The translations under genes were made by a program, and so were the position numbers. DNA of 64,000 bases from Nocardia pseudobrasiliensis NBRC 108224. Lineage in GTDB: Bacteria; Actinomycetota; Actinomycetes; Mycobacteriales; Mycobacteriaceae. The stretch spans positions 111,175 through 175,174 of the forward strand of contig NZ_BDBS01000030.1 in the NCBI RefSeq assembly GCF_001613105.1, read 5' to 3'. Below are positions 1 to 7,804 of this stretch, piece by piece. The notes under the pieces were generated by a model. That model saw only the letters and a list, made by a program, of their open reading frames with translations, made no database searches and was not told the origin of the DNA. The first letter of the stretch is position 1. The number at the start of each line of letters is the position of its first letter.

Positions 1-1484
1 GCGGTTTTCGGGTCGTCGCAGCGCCAGATGGTGACGTCGGTGTTCTCCTCCGGAATCCCGAGCCGGGAGTGCGGGCGGGCGATCGGGGTGACCGAGGCGA
101 AACGCGTACGCAGGTCGGCCTCGTCGCCGCCCACCCACAGGACCGTGGTCGCCGAATCCGGTGGCGTGCCGAAATAGCCGAAACCGCGGTTGGGGCTGTA
201 CACCGCCGGTAGACCGTCGGCCTCGCGGTAGAAGTCCAGGGCGCTTGCCTGCCAGTACGATTCGGTGATCACCACGGCGTCGGCGCGCTGCGCCTCGGGC
301 AGTGCGCGGTAGGCCGCCCCGGTGGCCGCGGCCAGTTCCGGCCAGCCGAGTTTGGCGTAGGTCCCCATATTCAGCATCGCCGCCCTCTGGTCGGCGGCGG
401 GTTGCAGCTCGTGTTCCGGCTTCAGCGGCAGGCTGCTCACAGTGAGCGCCGCCGACGCGACCGCCAGCACCGCCGCCACGATCGTGCGCCAGCGCGCGGC
501 GCGTCGCATCCAGAACACCGCGCCGGCCGCCATCACCACCGGGTAGATCCCCACGACGTAGTACGGCCGTCCGTCGGTGATCAGAAACACCGCGAACAGC
601 ACCGGTAGCGCCACACCGAAAAAGCGATACGGCCGCAACGCCTCCCAGCGGAACAGCGCGACCATTCCGCACACGACCAGCAACAGACCCAGCACACCGG
701 CGGACACCAGCGCCAGGGGCACGAAGGTCAACCGGCCGCCGATAGTCTCCTGTTCGGAGGCCACCTGCGCGCTCATACCCAGCTGCGGCCAGTCGTGCCG
801 CGCCTGCCAGAACAGACTGGGCAGCATGGTCAATCCCGTCACCGCGGCGCCCCACCACAGTGCCGGACGCCGCAGCAGCTCCCGCGGGCCGCAGATCAGC
901 ACACCGATCGCCACCGCCACCCAGAGGAACGGAATCAGCCACTTCACCTGCATATCGATCGCGGTGACGACACCGGCCCACAAAAGCAGATCGTCGCGAC
1001 GGGTGCGGACCCAGCGCACCAGCAGCCAGGTGATCGCCACCCACAGCGCGGTATCGATCGTGTTGGTGGACAACTGCGTTCCCTGAACCAACAGGAAGAC
1101 CGAGGTGGCGTAGGTGACCGCGGACAGCGTCTGCGCGCCGCGCGATCCGCCGAACTCCCGGGCGATCTGCGCGCTGAGCACGATCGCCCCCAGGGTCACC
1201 AGCACCGATGGAATCCGTTGCGCCACCAGCGAACCCGGCGCGATCAGATCCATCAGCCGCGCGATCGCGGGCAGCAGCGGACCCTGATCGGCATAGCTCT
1301 CGGCGAGCCTGCGTCCGGCGGCGATGAAATACAGTTCATCGCCGAAGAATCCGTATCGGCCGATCGAGACGCCCATCGCGATCGCCGCGACGACGACCAC
1401 CGCCGCCACCCCGGCCCTCGCGAACGGCGGTAACGCCGCGCTCGTATCCGGCTGGCGCGCATCGGTTTCCAGCACCGTACTCAT
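1..1484 (-). CDS. GT39-family membrane glycosyltransferase, 3' end outside window
   Basis: The open frame runs from an ATG at 1484 to the left edge without a stop, so the C-terminus is missing. The N-terminal cytoplasmic tail (ending PPFARAG) leads into many hydrophobic helices. The short luminal loop after the first helix carries GDELYF, the acidic pair typical of dolichyl-phosphate-mannose-type (GT39/PMT/ArnT-like) glycosyltransferases that use polyprenyl-phosphate sugars at the outer face of the membrane. The last visible part is a soluble domain. Its start overlaps the stop of the TetR gene by four bases (ATGA), so the two are translationally coupled and probably co-regulated. Donor and acceptor cannot be told from sequence. 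Confidence 0.75.
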   Translation of the reverse strand, partial: MSTVLETDARQPDTSAALPPFARAGVAAVVVVAAIAMGVSIGRYGFFGDELYFIAAGRRLAESYADQGPLLPAIARLMDLIAPGSLVAQRIPSVLVTLGAIVLSAQIAREFGGSRGAQTLSAVTYATSVFLLVQGTQLSTNTIDTALWVAITWLLVRWVRTRRDDLLLWAGVVTAIDMQVKWLIPFLWVAVAIGVLICGPRELLRRPALWWGAAVTGLTMLPSLFWQARHDWPQLGMSAQVASEQETIGGRLTFVPLALVSAGVLGLLLVVCGMVALFRWEALRPYRFFGVALPVLFAVFLITDGRPYYVVGIYPVVMAAGAVFWMRRAARWRTIVAAVLAVASAALTVSSLPLKPEHELQPAADQRAAMLNMGTYAKLGWPELAAATGAAYRALPEAQRADAVVITESYWQASALDFYREADGLPAVYSPNRGFGYFGTPPDSATTVLWVGGDEADLRTRFASVTPIARPHSRLGIPEENTDVTIWRCDDPKT

Positions 1485-2113
1485 CGGTTCTTCCCCTTCC
1501 CCGTGGCCAGTTCGAAGATCCGGCACACTTCCGCGGTGTATTTGCCCACGTCCCAATCGGGTTCGCGGATGGCACGCCCCGCCGCGCCGTCGATGATGTC
1601 GCGCATGACCTTGGCCATCACCACCGGATCGAAGTCGCCGAATTCGCCGTCGTCCTGACCGGCGCGCAGCATCTCGATCAGCGGCCGGATGATCGGTTCC
1701 TCGGCGTTGTCCGAGCCGAATCGCAGCGACCCATCGGCATCGCGCAGATTGGTCACCACATCCATCAGCGCGCCGAGGTAGGTCCGGTTGTCGTCGATGA
1801 ATTGCAGATTGGTTGTCAGATAGGTCATCACCTTGTCGCGCGCTCCCACGGCCTGACCGATCAGCGGAGCCATGAACTCACCCCCGGAGATGTAGAGCTG
1901 GGTGACCAGTTCGGCCATCAGCTCGTCCTTACCGTCGAAGTGGTAGGAGATCACCCCTTTGGAGATCCCCGCCTGCTTCGCGATGCGTGCCAGCGACGCG
2001 TTCGTATACCCGACCTCGGAAATCACCTCGACCGCCGCGGCAATGATCTGCCGTCGCCGCGCCTCCTCGATGAACGACCGCCGTCGACCACTCGTCTCAT
2101 TTTCTGGCCGCAT
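1481..2113 (-). CDS. TetR/AcrR-family transcriptional regulator
   Basis: The protein has about 210 residues. An N-terminal TetR helix-turn-helix of about 50 residues includes EVGYTNASLARIAKQAGISK and then GVISYHFDGKDEL, the usual recognition helix and helix-4 signature; a helical ligand-binding domain follows. The ATG at 2113 is preferred to a TTG two codons upstream because TAAAAT lies exactly six bases before it, which suggests a leaderless mRNA. The downstream glycosyltransferase overlaps it by four bases and is the obvious regulated partner. An imperfect palindrome over the -10 box could be its own operator. The ligand is unknown. Confidence 0.85.
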   Translation of the reverse strand: MRPENETSGRRRSFIEEARRRQIIAAAVEVISEVGYTNASLARIAKQAGISKGVISYHFDGKDELMAELVTQLYISGGEFMAPLIGQAVGARDKVMTYLTTNLQFIDDNRTYLGALMDVVTNLRDADGSLRFGSDNAEEPIIRPLIEMLRAGQDDGEFGDFDPVVMAKVMRDIIDGAAGRAIREPDWDVGKYTAEVCRIFELATGKGKNR

Positions 2114-2129
2114 GGCCAAATTTTAGGCC
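2114..2129 (-). promoter_or_regulatory. Leaderless -10 box within an imperfect palindrome (TetR promoter/operator)
   Basis: On the minus strand the sequence reads GGCCTAAAATTTGGCC. TAAAAT (2125 to 2120) ends six bases before the TetR ATG, and matching GGCC arms flank it. A repressor bound here would cover the transcription start. The -10 assignment is reasonable; the operator role is inference. Confidence 0.45.
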
Positions 2130-2173
2130 GCCCGGACACCTCTCGCCAGCCAGAGCTTCCCAGGGCAAGCGAA

Positions 2174-2204
2174 AGGGCCGCTCTCCCTATGGGAGCGCGG
2201 CCCT
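2174..2204. terminator. Hairpin terminator candidate
   Basis: A 14-bp stem with one mismatch (arms AGGGCCGCTCTCCC and GGGAGCGCGGCCCT) closes a TAT loop. There is no U-tract, as is common in actinobacteria. It lies just beyond the stop of the small secreted gene at 2224 and upstream of the TetR gene, so it most likely ends the secreted-protein transcript. Confidence 0.6.
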
Positions 2205-2223
2205 CGTGCCAGGCAGGATCTCG

Positions 2224-2400
2224 TCACGACAGGTGGTTCTGGACCAGGAACGTCACGAGATTGACTACCCACATATGCAGCGGCTCGGGCAGAAACGCGT
2301 ACGGATCCGGCCCCGGCGGGTTGGCACCGGCGGTCCCGCCTGCGACGAACAGCAGCGCGATGACCGTCGCCGCGGTGATAAGAATCCTGATCCTGCGCAT
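2224..2400 (-). CDS. Small secreted hypothetical protein
   Basis: The protein has 58 residues. It begins MRRIRILITAATVIALLF, a basic n-region and hydrophobic core, and continues to a likely signal-peptidase site at AGA-NPP. The mature peptide is only about 30 residues, rich in Pro, Leu and Trp, and ends LVQNHLS. The ATG at 2400 follows AGGGGAG, a good ribosome binding site; a longer reading to 2448 would bury the signal peptide. It is divergent from the XRE regulator and the two share the intergenic region. I do not recognise a family; it resembles the short exported peptides common in Nocardia and mycobacteria. Confidence 0.55.
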   Translation of the reverse strand: MRRIRILITAATVIALLFVAGGTAGANPPGPDPYAFLPEPLHMWVVNLVTFLVQNHLS

Positions 2401-2449
2401 AGCTCCCCTGTCCTCGATCATCGGACTGCGACCTAGGGATGACATCACG

Positions 2450-2463
2450 GTTGATCAATCAAC
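2450..2463. promoter_or_regulatory. Inverted repeat in divergent promoter region
   Basis: GTTGATCAATCAAC has perfect 6-bp arms (GTTGAT/ATCAAC) around CA. It sits between the divergent small secreted gene and the XRE regulator and is a plausible operator for the latter. This is inference from position only. Confidence 0.3.
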
Positions 2464-2575
2464 TGTTACCGCGACGGATGACGTTCCGACGAGGCGACAC
2501 TCCCACGGCCGGATTGGTGGTAAGCGAACGCCGGCCGATGCACCGAGGACCGCCACCGCGCATCGCCGATCCGGC

Positions 2576-2581
2576 TACGCT
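2576..2581 (+). promoter_or_regulatory. -10 box of leaderless XRE gene
   Basis: TACGCT ends seven bases before the GTG at 2589, with no ribosome binding site between them. This fits leaderless transcription and decides the start. Confidence 0.5.
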
Positions 2582-2588
2582 TGACAGA

Positions 2589-3830
2589 GTGCTTGACGAT
2601 CTCGCCGGTAGACGGACGGGTGAGCGCATCCAGATTCTGCGGCAGCGCAAGGGCTTGACGCGGCCGGTGCTGGCTGGGCTGGTTGGGATGTCCGCGTCAT
2701 GGCTCAAGGGGATCGAGCGAGGTACTCGATTGCCGCCGCGATTACCGCAATTGGTGAAACTCGCCGAGGCTCTGGCGGTTGGCGACGTGGCGGTCCTCGC
2801 CGGGATTGATATGGATCTGGGCGGAGCCACATCGGTCCCAGTGGCGTCGTTCGCGCGCATTCCGCACGACGCGGTGCCCGCGATCCGCGAGGCCGTTCGC
2901 GATCCCCTGCTCGTGACCCCGCCGGGGCCGGTCGATGTGACGGCGCTGGCATCCAGGACCTCCGATGCCTGGCGGCTGTGGCATCGATCCAGTCAACATC
3001 GCACCGATGTCGGCCGCATTCTCCCCCGGTTGGTCACCGACGCTCGTATCGCGGCGCGGACTGCCGAAGGTCCGGACCGCCGCGCCGCCAGCGCGGTCTT
3101 GGCAGATGTATATGCCCTGGTGCAGCACGAAGTCGTATGGGCCAGCGAGACGGATCTGATCTGGACCGCGGCCGATCGGGCCATGTCAGCCGCGCAGGAC
3201 GCGGATACACCCGCCGCGTTGGCAAGCGCTGGATGGACGCTCGGGATGGTGCAGCGCTCCGTCGGCGACACCGACGCCGCCTTGGCCCTCGCCCTCGATG
3301 TGCTGGCGCTGCTCGAACCGCGTCTGGAACACGTCGAAGATGACGTTCGAGGCATGTATGGCGCGCTTCAACTGCACGCAGCGGTCACGGTTGCCAGAGA
3401 CGGTCGCGAAGGTGACGCCTGGCGGCACTGGGACGCCGCGCGCACGACTGCAATACGGCTCGGCGACGGGTACAACCATCCGTGGACCATGTTCGGCACA
3501 TCGAACGTCAAGCTGCACGCGGTATCCATCGCCGCCGATCTGTCCAAATCATCGGACGTTCGCAATCATGCCGAAGACATTGATCCGGACGAGATTCCCA
3601 GCCGTGAGCGCCGCGGGCGGCTCGGCGTCGAAATCGCCCGCTCCTACCACCAGCGCCGCGATTACGCCGCCACACTGCATTGGCTCGAGCAGGCGTTCGA
3701 TATCTCCACGGACTCCGTGCGCTACTCACCGACAGCACGGCAGATGACCGCCGAAACCGTAGACCAGGGTGGGGCGCTCATCAGCCGCAGGGCGCGGTCA
3801 CTCGCGCGAAGTCTCGGACTGCCCGTCTGA
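2589..3830 (+). CDS. XRE-family regulator with TPR-like C-terminal domain
   Basis: The protein has 413 residues from the GTG at 2589. A Cro/C1-type helix-turn-helix lies near residues 10-65 (RIQILRQRKGLTRPVLAGLV, then SASWLKGIERG). It is followed by a long all-helical region with repeated Ala-rich helix pairs (VLADVYALVQHEVVWA; ALASAGWTLGMVQRSVGDTD), the usual layout of actinobacterial XRE-TPR regulators that may sense peptides or small ligands. The long upstream extension to 2439 lacks homology-like features, and the -10 box supports the later start. Two small ORFs with a strong ribosome binding site follow and may be its partners. Targets are unknown. Confidence 0.75.
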   Translation: MLDDLAGRRTGERIQILRQRKGLTRPVLAGLVGMSASWLKGIERGTRLPPRLPQLVKLAEALAVGDVAVLAGIDMDLGGATSVPVASFARIPHDAVPAIREAVRDPLLVTPPGPVDVTALASRTSDAWRLWHRSSQHRTDVGRILPRLVTDARIAARTAEGPDRRAASAVLADVYALVQHEVVWASETDLIWTAADRAMSAAQDADTPAALASAGWTLGMVQRSVGDTDAALALALDVLALLEPRLEHVEDDVRGMYGALQLHAAVTVARDGREGDAWRHWDAARTTAIRLGDGYNHPWTMFGTSNVKLHAVSIAADLSKSSDVRNHAEDIDPDEIPSRERRGRLGVEIARSYHQRRDYAATLHWLEQAFDISTDSVRYSPTARQMTAETVDQGGALISRRARSLARSLGLPV

Positions 3831-3942
3831 TCAGGTACGCATACTGCACCCCTCGCAGTGCTACCGCACATCACGCCCCTGAGAGCAGTTCGGCTGCCTC
3901 ACGCTGTTTCCCAGGCCGGTGAGGAACAGCGAAGGAGCGCAG

Positions 3943-4089
3943 ATGTTTCCAGATCCGATTCCCGATCCCGGCGGGACACTCGAACATCTCGACGGAAGAC
4001 AGGATGTACTCGACCATCATCCCCAGGACGACGTCGATCGCATCATCTCCCGTTGGCGTGAACAGCACCATCCAGAGCGCGACCGATGA
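3943..4089 (+). CDS. Small hypothetical protein downstream of XRE regulator
   Basis: This short frame of 48 codons starts at an ATG preceded by GAAGGAG, a near-ideal ribosome binding site. The product is acidic at first (MFPDPIPDPGGTLEHLDG) and ends in a helix-like segment containing RIISRWREQHHPER. Its stop overlaps the ATG of the next ORF by three bases (ATGATGG context), so the two are translationally coupled. I do not recognise a family. The ribosome binding site and coupling are the main support for its being a real gene. Confidence 0.45.
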   Translation: MFPDPIPDPGGTLEHLDGRQDVLDHHPQDDVDRIISRWREQHHPERDR

Positions 4090-4442
4090 TGGTTCTCGAC
4101 GCGGACAACAGCATCGCCGAATACTGCTGTGAGGTCTGGCCCGCCGACCTGTGCACCGAACGCGCACTGGAGCTTTATCGTCTTCACAAACGAGCACTCC
4201 CTCACGCGCTGCTCGGTACGGCTGGCGGCCCTCGCAAGGCTTGTCGGTGTTCGCTGTCGGCCGTCGCATGCTCGGCGGTGAGGGATCCCGGGCCGGGTGC
4301 ACCGTTATGCGAAGGGCCGCAATCTCGATCGAGATTGCGGCCCTTGCGGTTCCGGGCTTACAGGTACTGGCCCGTGTTGGACTCGGTGTCGATCGCTCGG
4401 CTGGCCGAGGCGTTCTTGCCGGTGACCAGGGTGCGGATGTAG
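4086..4442 (+). CDS. Small ORF, probably degenerate or frameshifted at its 3' end
   Basis: It starts at ATG 4086, overlapping the preceding stop. The first 45 residues (MMVLDADNSIAEYCCEVWPA, then TERALELYRLHKRALPHALL) look protein-like. The frame then runs on through a 34-bp transcription terminator palindrome and into the antisense of mpa, which a real gene would not be expected to do. The +1 frame instead stops at 4279-4281, thirty bases before the terminator. The true coding end is therefore uncertain, and a frameshift or decayed gene is possible. Function unknown. Confidence 0.3.
   Translation: MMVLDADNSIAEYCCEVWPADLCTERALELYRLHKRALPHALLGTAGGPRKACRCSLSAVACSAVRDPGPGAPLCEGPQSRSRLRPLRFRAYRYWPVLDSVSIARLAEAFLPVTRVRM
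4312..4345. terminator. Perfect 34-bp palindromic bidirectional terminator
   Basis: Two 17-base arms (AAGGGCCGCAATCTCGA and its exact complement) meet without a spacer. The structure lies between the 3' end of mpa on the minus strand and the small plus-strand ORFs, so it can terminate transcription from both sides. Confidence 0.75.
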
Positions 4443-6118
4443 ACGATCCGCTCGCCCTTCTTGCCCGAGATGCGGGCCCAGTCATCGGGATTCGTGGTGT
4501 TGGGCAGGTCCTCGTTCTCGGAGAACTCGTCCACGATCGAATCGTAGAGATGCTGGATGCGCAGGCCGGGGTTGCCGGTTTCGAGCACGGACTTGATGGC
4601 GTACTTCTTGGCGCGGTCCACGATGTTCTGGATCATGGCGCCGGAGTTGAAGTCCTTGAAGTACAGGACCTCCTTGTCACCGTTGGCGTAGGTGACCTCC
4701 AGGAAGCGGTTGTCCTCGCTCTCGGCGTACATGCGCTCGACGACGCGTTCGATCATCGTCTTGACGCACTTGGGCCGATCGCCGCCGAATTCGGCGATAT
4801 CGTCGGCGTGCAGCGGCAGGCCCTCGACCAGGTACTTCGAGAAGATGTCCTGCGCGGCTTCGGCATCCGGGCGTTCGATCTTGATCTTCACGTCCAGGCG
4901 GCCGGGCCGCAGGATGGCCGGGTCGATCATGTCCTCGCGGTTGGACGCGCCGATCACGATGACGTTCTCGAGGCCCTCCACGCCGTCGATCTCACTGAGC
5001 AACTGCGGCACGACCGTGGTCTCCACATCGGAGGACACACCCGAACCGCGGGTCCGGAAGATCGAGTCCATCTCGTCGAAGAACACGATCACCGGGGTGC
5101 CCTCGGAGGCCTTCTCCCGAGCGCGCTGGAAGATGATCCGAATATGCCGCTCGGTCTCGCCGACGAACTTGTTCAGCAGCTCGGGACCCTTGATGTTGAG
5201 GAAGAAGGACTTGGCCTCCTTGGCGTCCTCACCGCGCGCCTCGGCGATCTTCTTGGCCAGCGAGTTGGCCACGGCCTTGGCGATCAGGGTCTTACCGCAG
5301 CCGGGCGGGCCGTAGAGCAGGACGCCCTTGGGCGGACGCAACGCGTACTCGCGGAACAGATCCTTGTGCAGGAAGGGCAGTTCGACCGCGTCGCGGATCT
5401 GCTCGATCTGGCGCGTCAGGCCGCCGATGTCCTCGTAGTCGACATCGGGAACCTCTTCGAGCACGAGGTCCTCGACCTCGGCCTTGGGGATGCGCTCGAA
5501 CGCGAAACCGGCCTTGGTGTCGACCAGCAGCGAATCGCCGGGGCGCAGCTTGCGGATCGGCTGGTCCGGATCGTCGACGTCGTCGGCGTCGACCAGCGAG
5601 CTCAGCGGGCCCGACAACCAGACCACGCGCTCCTCGTCGGCATGGCCGACCACCAGGGCGCGGCGGCCGTCGTCGAGGATCTCGCGCAGCGTTCCGATCT
5701 CACCGGTCTGGTCGAAGGTGCCCGCCTCGACCACCGTCAACGCCTCGTTGAGACGGACCGTCTGCCCGTAGTGCAGGGTCGCGGTGTCGATATTCGGCGA
5801 ACAGGTCAACCGCATCTTGCGTCCGGAGGTGAACACATCGACCGTCTGATCGTCGTAGACCCCGATCAGGACGCCGTAGCCGCTCGGCGGCTGGCCCAGC
5901 CGATCGACCTCCTCGCGCAGCGCGACCAGTTGCTGGCGGGCTTCCTTCAGGGTGTCCATGAGTTTGGTGTTGCGAATCGTCAGCGAATCGATCCGCGCTT
6001 CCAATTCCCTTGTGCGATCCGGCGAGTCGGCGAGTTGCCTCCGGAGTGCAGCCGCCTCGGCGCGTACTGCCTCGAGTTCCCTCCAGGCCGCCGAATCCGA
6101 ATTCTCGATGGGGCTCAT
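4358..6118 (-). CDS. mpa: Proteasome-associated AAA+ ATPase Mpa/ARC
   Basis: This hexameric ATPase recognises Pup-tagged proteins, unfolds them and feeds them to the 20S proteasome. The protein has 586 residues. An N-terminal coiled coil that binds Pup spans about 10-75, followed by two OB-fold domains to about 205. The AAA+ module has Walker A GPPGCGKT (270-277), Walker B VIVFFDEMDS (from about 343) and a GASNREDMIDPAILRPGR arginine-finger region. The C-terminus is TGQYL, the Gln-Tyr-Leu motif that docks on the proteasome. The start ATG has GGAGGAG upstream. Pup, Dop and the proteasome subunits are not in this window; an accessory stretch of regulators lies directly downstream. Confidence 0.97.
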   Translation of the reverse strand: MSPIENSDSAAWRELEAVRAEAAALRRQLADSPDRTRELEARIDSLTIRNTKLMDTLKEARQQLVALREEVDRLGQPPSGYGVLIGVYDDQTVDVFTSGRKMRLTCSPNIDTATLHYGQTVRLNEALTVVEAGTFDQTGEIGTLREILDDGRRALVVGHADEERVVWLSGPLSSLVDADDVDDPDQPIRKLRPGDSLLVDTKAGFAFERIPKAEVEDLVLEEVPDVDYEDIGGLTRQIEQIRDAVELPFLHKDLFREYALRPPKGVLLYGPPGCGKTLIAKAVANSLAKKIAEARGEDAKEAKSFFLNIKGPELLNKFVGETERHIRIIFQRAREKASEGTPVIVFFDEMDSIFRTRGSGVSSDVETTVVPQLLSEIDGVEGLENVIVIGASNREDMIDPAILRPGRLDVKIKIERPDAEAAQDIFSKYLVEGLPLHADDIAEFGGDRPKCVKTMIERVVERMYAESEDNRFLEVTYANGDKEVLYFKDFNSGAMIQNIVDRAKKYAIKSVLETGNPGLRIQHLYDSIVDEFSENEDLPNTTNPDDWARISGKKGERIVYIRTLVTGKNASASRAIDTESNTGQYL

Positions 6119-6235
6119 GATGCTGCTCCTCCCAGTCCCGGTCTATCAACGCTACCGGGCGCGAACCGTTCTCGCTTTCCGACATGGTTTCGTCGTGATC
6201 ACATCTCGGCTGCGGCCTGCGGCCGAGCAACCATG

Positions 6236-6254
6236 TTAGCCTGCCCTAACCTGT
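6236..6254. promoter_or_regulatory. Possible iron box (IdeR/DtxR-like site)
   Basis: The 19 bases TTAGCCTGCCCTAACCTGT match the IdeR consensus TTAGGTTAGSCTAACCTAA at 13 of 19 positions, including both the TTAG and CTAACCT cores. The site lies in the region shared by divergent mpa and the lipoprotein gene. The match is moderate and could be chance. Confidence 0.3.
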
Positions 6255-6302
6255 TTCCGGCGAGTTAATTTCGCCGGACCGAACGAAAGGTGTGTGTGTT
6301 CG

Positions 6303-6851
6303 ATGCTCCTTCCCCTCGGTGATACCCGCTGTAGTGGCAACGTCGCACGGACTGTTCGTGTTTCCGTTGCTACCGCATTCGCGGCCCTTGCCGTTACGGG
6401 CATTGTGGCCTGCGGGTCCGACAAGTCCGATGAGGCGCCCGCGAGTAGCACCCCCAGCAAGGCTGTGACCAGCATCACCGCCTCCGCCGGAGCGAGCGCC
6501 CAGGCCGCGGCCGCGCCCACCCCGGATTCGCTGCAGGCCACCCTCGACGGCCTCGTCGATCCCGCCAAACCGACCGCGGACAAGGAGAAGCTGACCGTCG
6601 ACGGCGCCAAGCGCGCGGCCAATATCGACACCATGACCAAGGGCCTGGCCAACTACGGCAAGATCCTGTTCACCGTGTCCGATGTGAAGGCCTCCGGTGA
6701 CACCGCCACCGCACAGGTCGTCATCACCTCCCCGCACGGTCCCGCGCCGGCGATGCCGATGACCTGGCAGCACGGCGCCGAGGGCTGGCAGCTCTCCGAT
6801 GCCAGCACCTGCCAGATCCTGGCCATGGGTATGGCCCCCTGCCAGGCGTAA
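6303..6851 (+). CDS. Lipoprotein, LppK-like (Rv2116 position)
   Basis: The protein has 182 residues from the ATG at 6303 (a GTG at 6294 is the alternative, but it sits only three bases after the AAAGG). The signal peptide ends in the lipobox IVAC, so Cys is lipidated and the protein is anchored outside the membrane. A Ser/Thr/Ala-rich linker follows, then an alpha/beta domain of about 110 residues (segments VDGAKRAANIDTMTKGLANY, ILFTVSDVKASGDTATAQVV, TWQHGAEGWQLSDASTCQIL) resembling the low-molecular-weight lipoprotein fold seen in mycobacterial Lpp proteins. It lies between mpa and trmI exactly as lppK does in M. tuberculosis. Function unknown. Confidence 0.7.
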   Translation: MLLPLGDTRCSGNVARTVRVSVATAFAALAVTGIVACGSDKSDEAPASSTPSKAVTSITASAGASAQAAAAPTPDSLQATLDGLVDPAKPTADKEKLTVDGAKRAANIDTMTKGLANYGKILFTVSDVKASGDTATAQVVITSPHGPAPAMPMTWQHGAEGWQLSDASTCQILAMGMAPCQA

Positions 6852-6890
6852 CCGCCTGTCCCCCAGCTTCTTCCAAGCCGCGGCCCGCCC

Positions 6891-7724
6891 TCAGCCCTTC
6901 GACGGGCGGCGCTGCGGCTTCGGCGGCGTCACACCGTCGGCCAACCGGCGCGCGCTGACCAGGAACGCCGTATGCCCCTGCATGCGGTGTTCCGGGCGCA
7001 CGGCCAGGCCGACGACGTGCCACGGCCGGATCAGCGATTCCCACGCCCGCGGCTCGGTCCAGCACTGCTGCTGACGCAGCGCCTCCACGACCTCCGACAG
7101 CTGGGTCACCGTCGCGACATAGACGATCAGCACACCACCGGGGATAAGCGCCTTCGCCACCGACGGCAGCGCCTCCCAGGGCTTGAGCATGTCCAGCACC
7201 GCGCGATCCACGCCGTCGCCCTCGTAATCGGCGACATCGCCGACGGTCAGACTCCAATTGGCGGGTCGTTCGCCGAAGAATCGCTCGACATTGCGGACCG
7301 CGTGCTCGGCGTGATCGTCGCGGATCTCGTAGGAGACGACCTTGCCCTCGGGACCGACCGCGCGCAGCAGCGAGCAGGTCAGCGCGCCGGAGCCCGCCCC
7401 CGCCTCCAGCACCCGCGCACCGGGGAACACATCACCCTCGTGCACGATCTGCGCGGCGTCCTTGGGATAGATGACCGCGGCGCCGCGCGGCATGGACAGG
7501 ACGTAGTCGACCAGGAGCGGACGCAGTGCGAGATACGGTGTGCCGTTGGCCGATTGGACCACACTGCCCTCGTCCGCGCCGATCAGGTCGTCGTGGCGGA
7601 TCTGGCCCTTGTGGGTGTGGAACTCCTTGCCCGCCTCCAGCACAACCGTGTGCTGGCGGCCCTTGGCATCGGTCAGTTGCACCCGGTCACCGCTGGTGAA
7701 TGGACCGGTCCGTCTGGCCGTCAT
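6891..7724 (-). CDS. trmI: tRNA (adenine-58-N1)-methyltransferase TrmI
   Basis: It methylates adenosine 58 in the T-loop of tRNAs using SAM; the M. tuberculosis orthologue is Rv2118c. The protein has 277 residues against about 280 there. The N-terminal TrmI beta domain (SGDRVQLTDAKGRQHTVVLE) is followed by a Rossmann methyltransferase with SAM-binding motif VLEAGAGSGALTCSLLRAVG, acidic loop SYEIRDDHAEHA and motif IV region DRAVLDMLKPWEALP. The ATG at 7724 (MTARRTGPF) has CGGAG upstream; the longer open frame to 7895 overlaps the divergent nuclease gene and is not conserved-looking. Confidence 0.93.
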   Translation of the reverse strand: MTARRTGPFTSGDRVQLTDAKGRQHTVVLEAGKEFHTHKGQIRHDDLIGADEGSVVQSANGTPYLALRPLLVDYVLSMPRGAAVIYPKDAAQIVHEGDVFPGARVLEAGAGSGALTCSLLRAVGPEGKVVSYEIRDDHAEHAVRNVERFFGERPANWSLTVGDVADYEGDGVDRAVLDMLKPWEALPSVAKALIPGGVLIVYVATVTQLSEVVEALRQQQCWTEPRAWESLIRPWHVVGLAVRPEHRMQGHTAFLVSARRLADGVTPPKPQRRPSKG

Positions 7725-7791
7725 GGATCTCCGTTCTGGTGGGTGATTGCGAGGTCGGTTCGGGCGTGCCGGAATTGTCGGTGCCCCCGGA

Positions 7792-7797
7792 TAGCCT
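7792..7797 (+). promoter_or_regulatory. -10 box of leaderless nuclease gene
   Basis: TAGCCT ends seven bases before ATG 7805. The intervening GCCAGGT is too close to the start to serve as a good ribosome binding site. Confidence 0.5.
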
Positions 7798-7804
7798 GCC
7801 AGGT

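Noticed and set aside
4151..6268. Long open frame of 705 codons antisense to mpa
   Set aside because: It is the mirror of a well-supported AAA+ gene. Its composition (Leu, Asp, His, Arg rich) is typical of high-GC antisense frames and it has no ribosome binding site.
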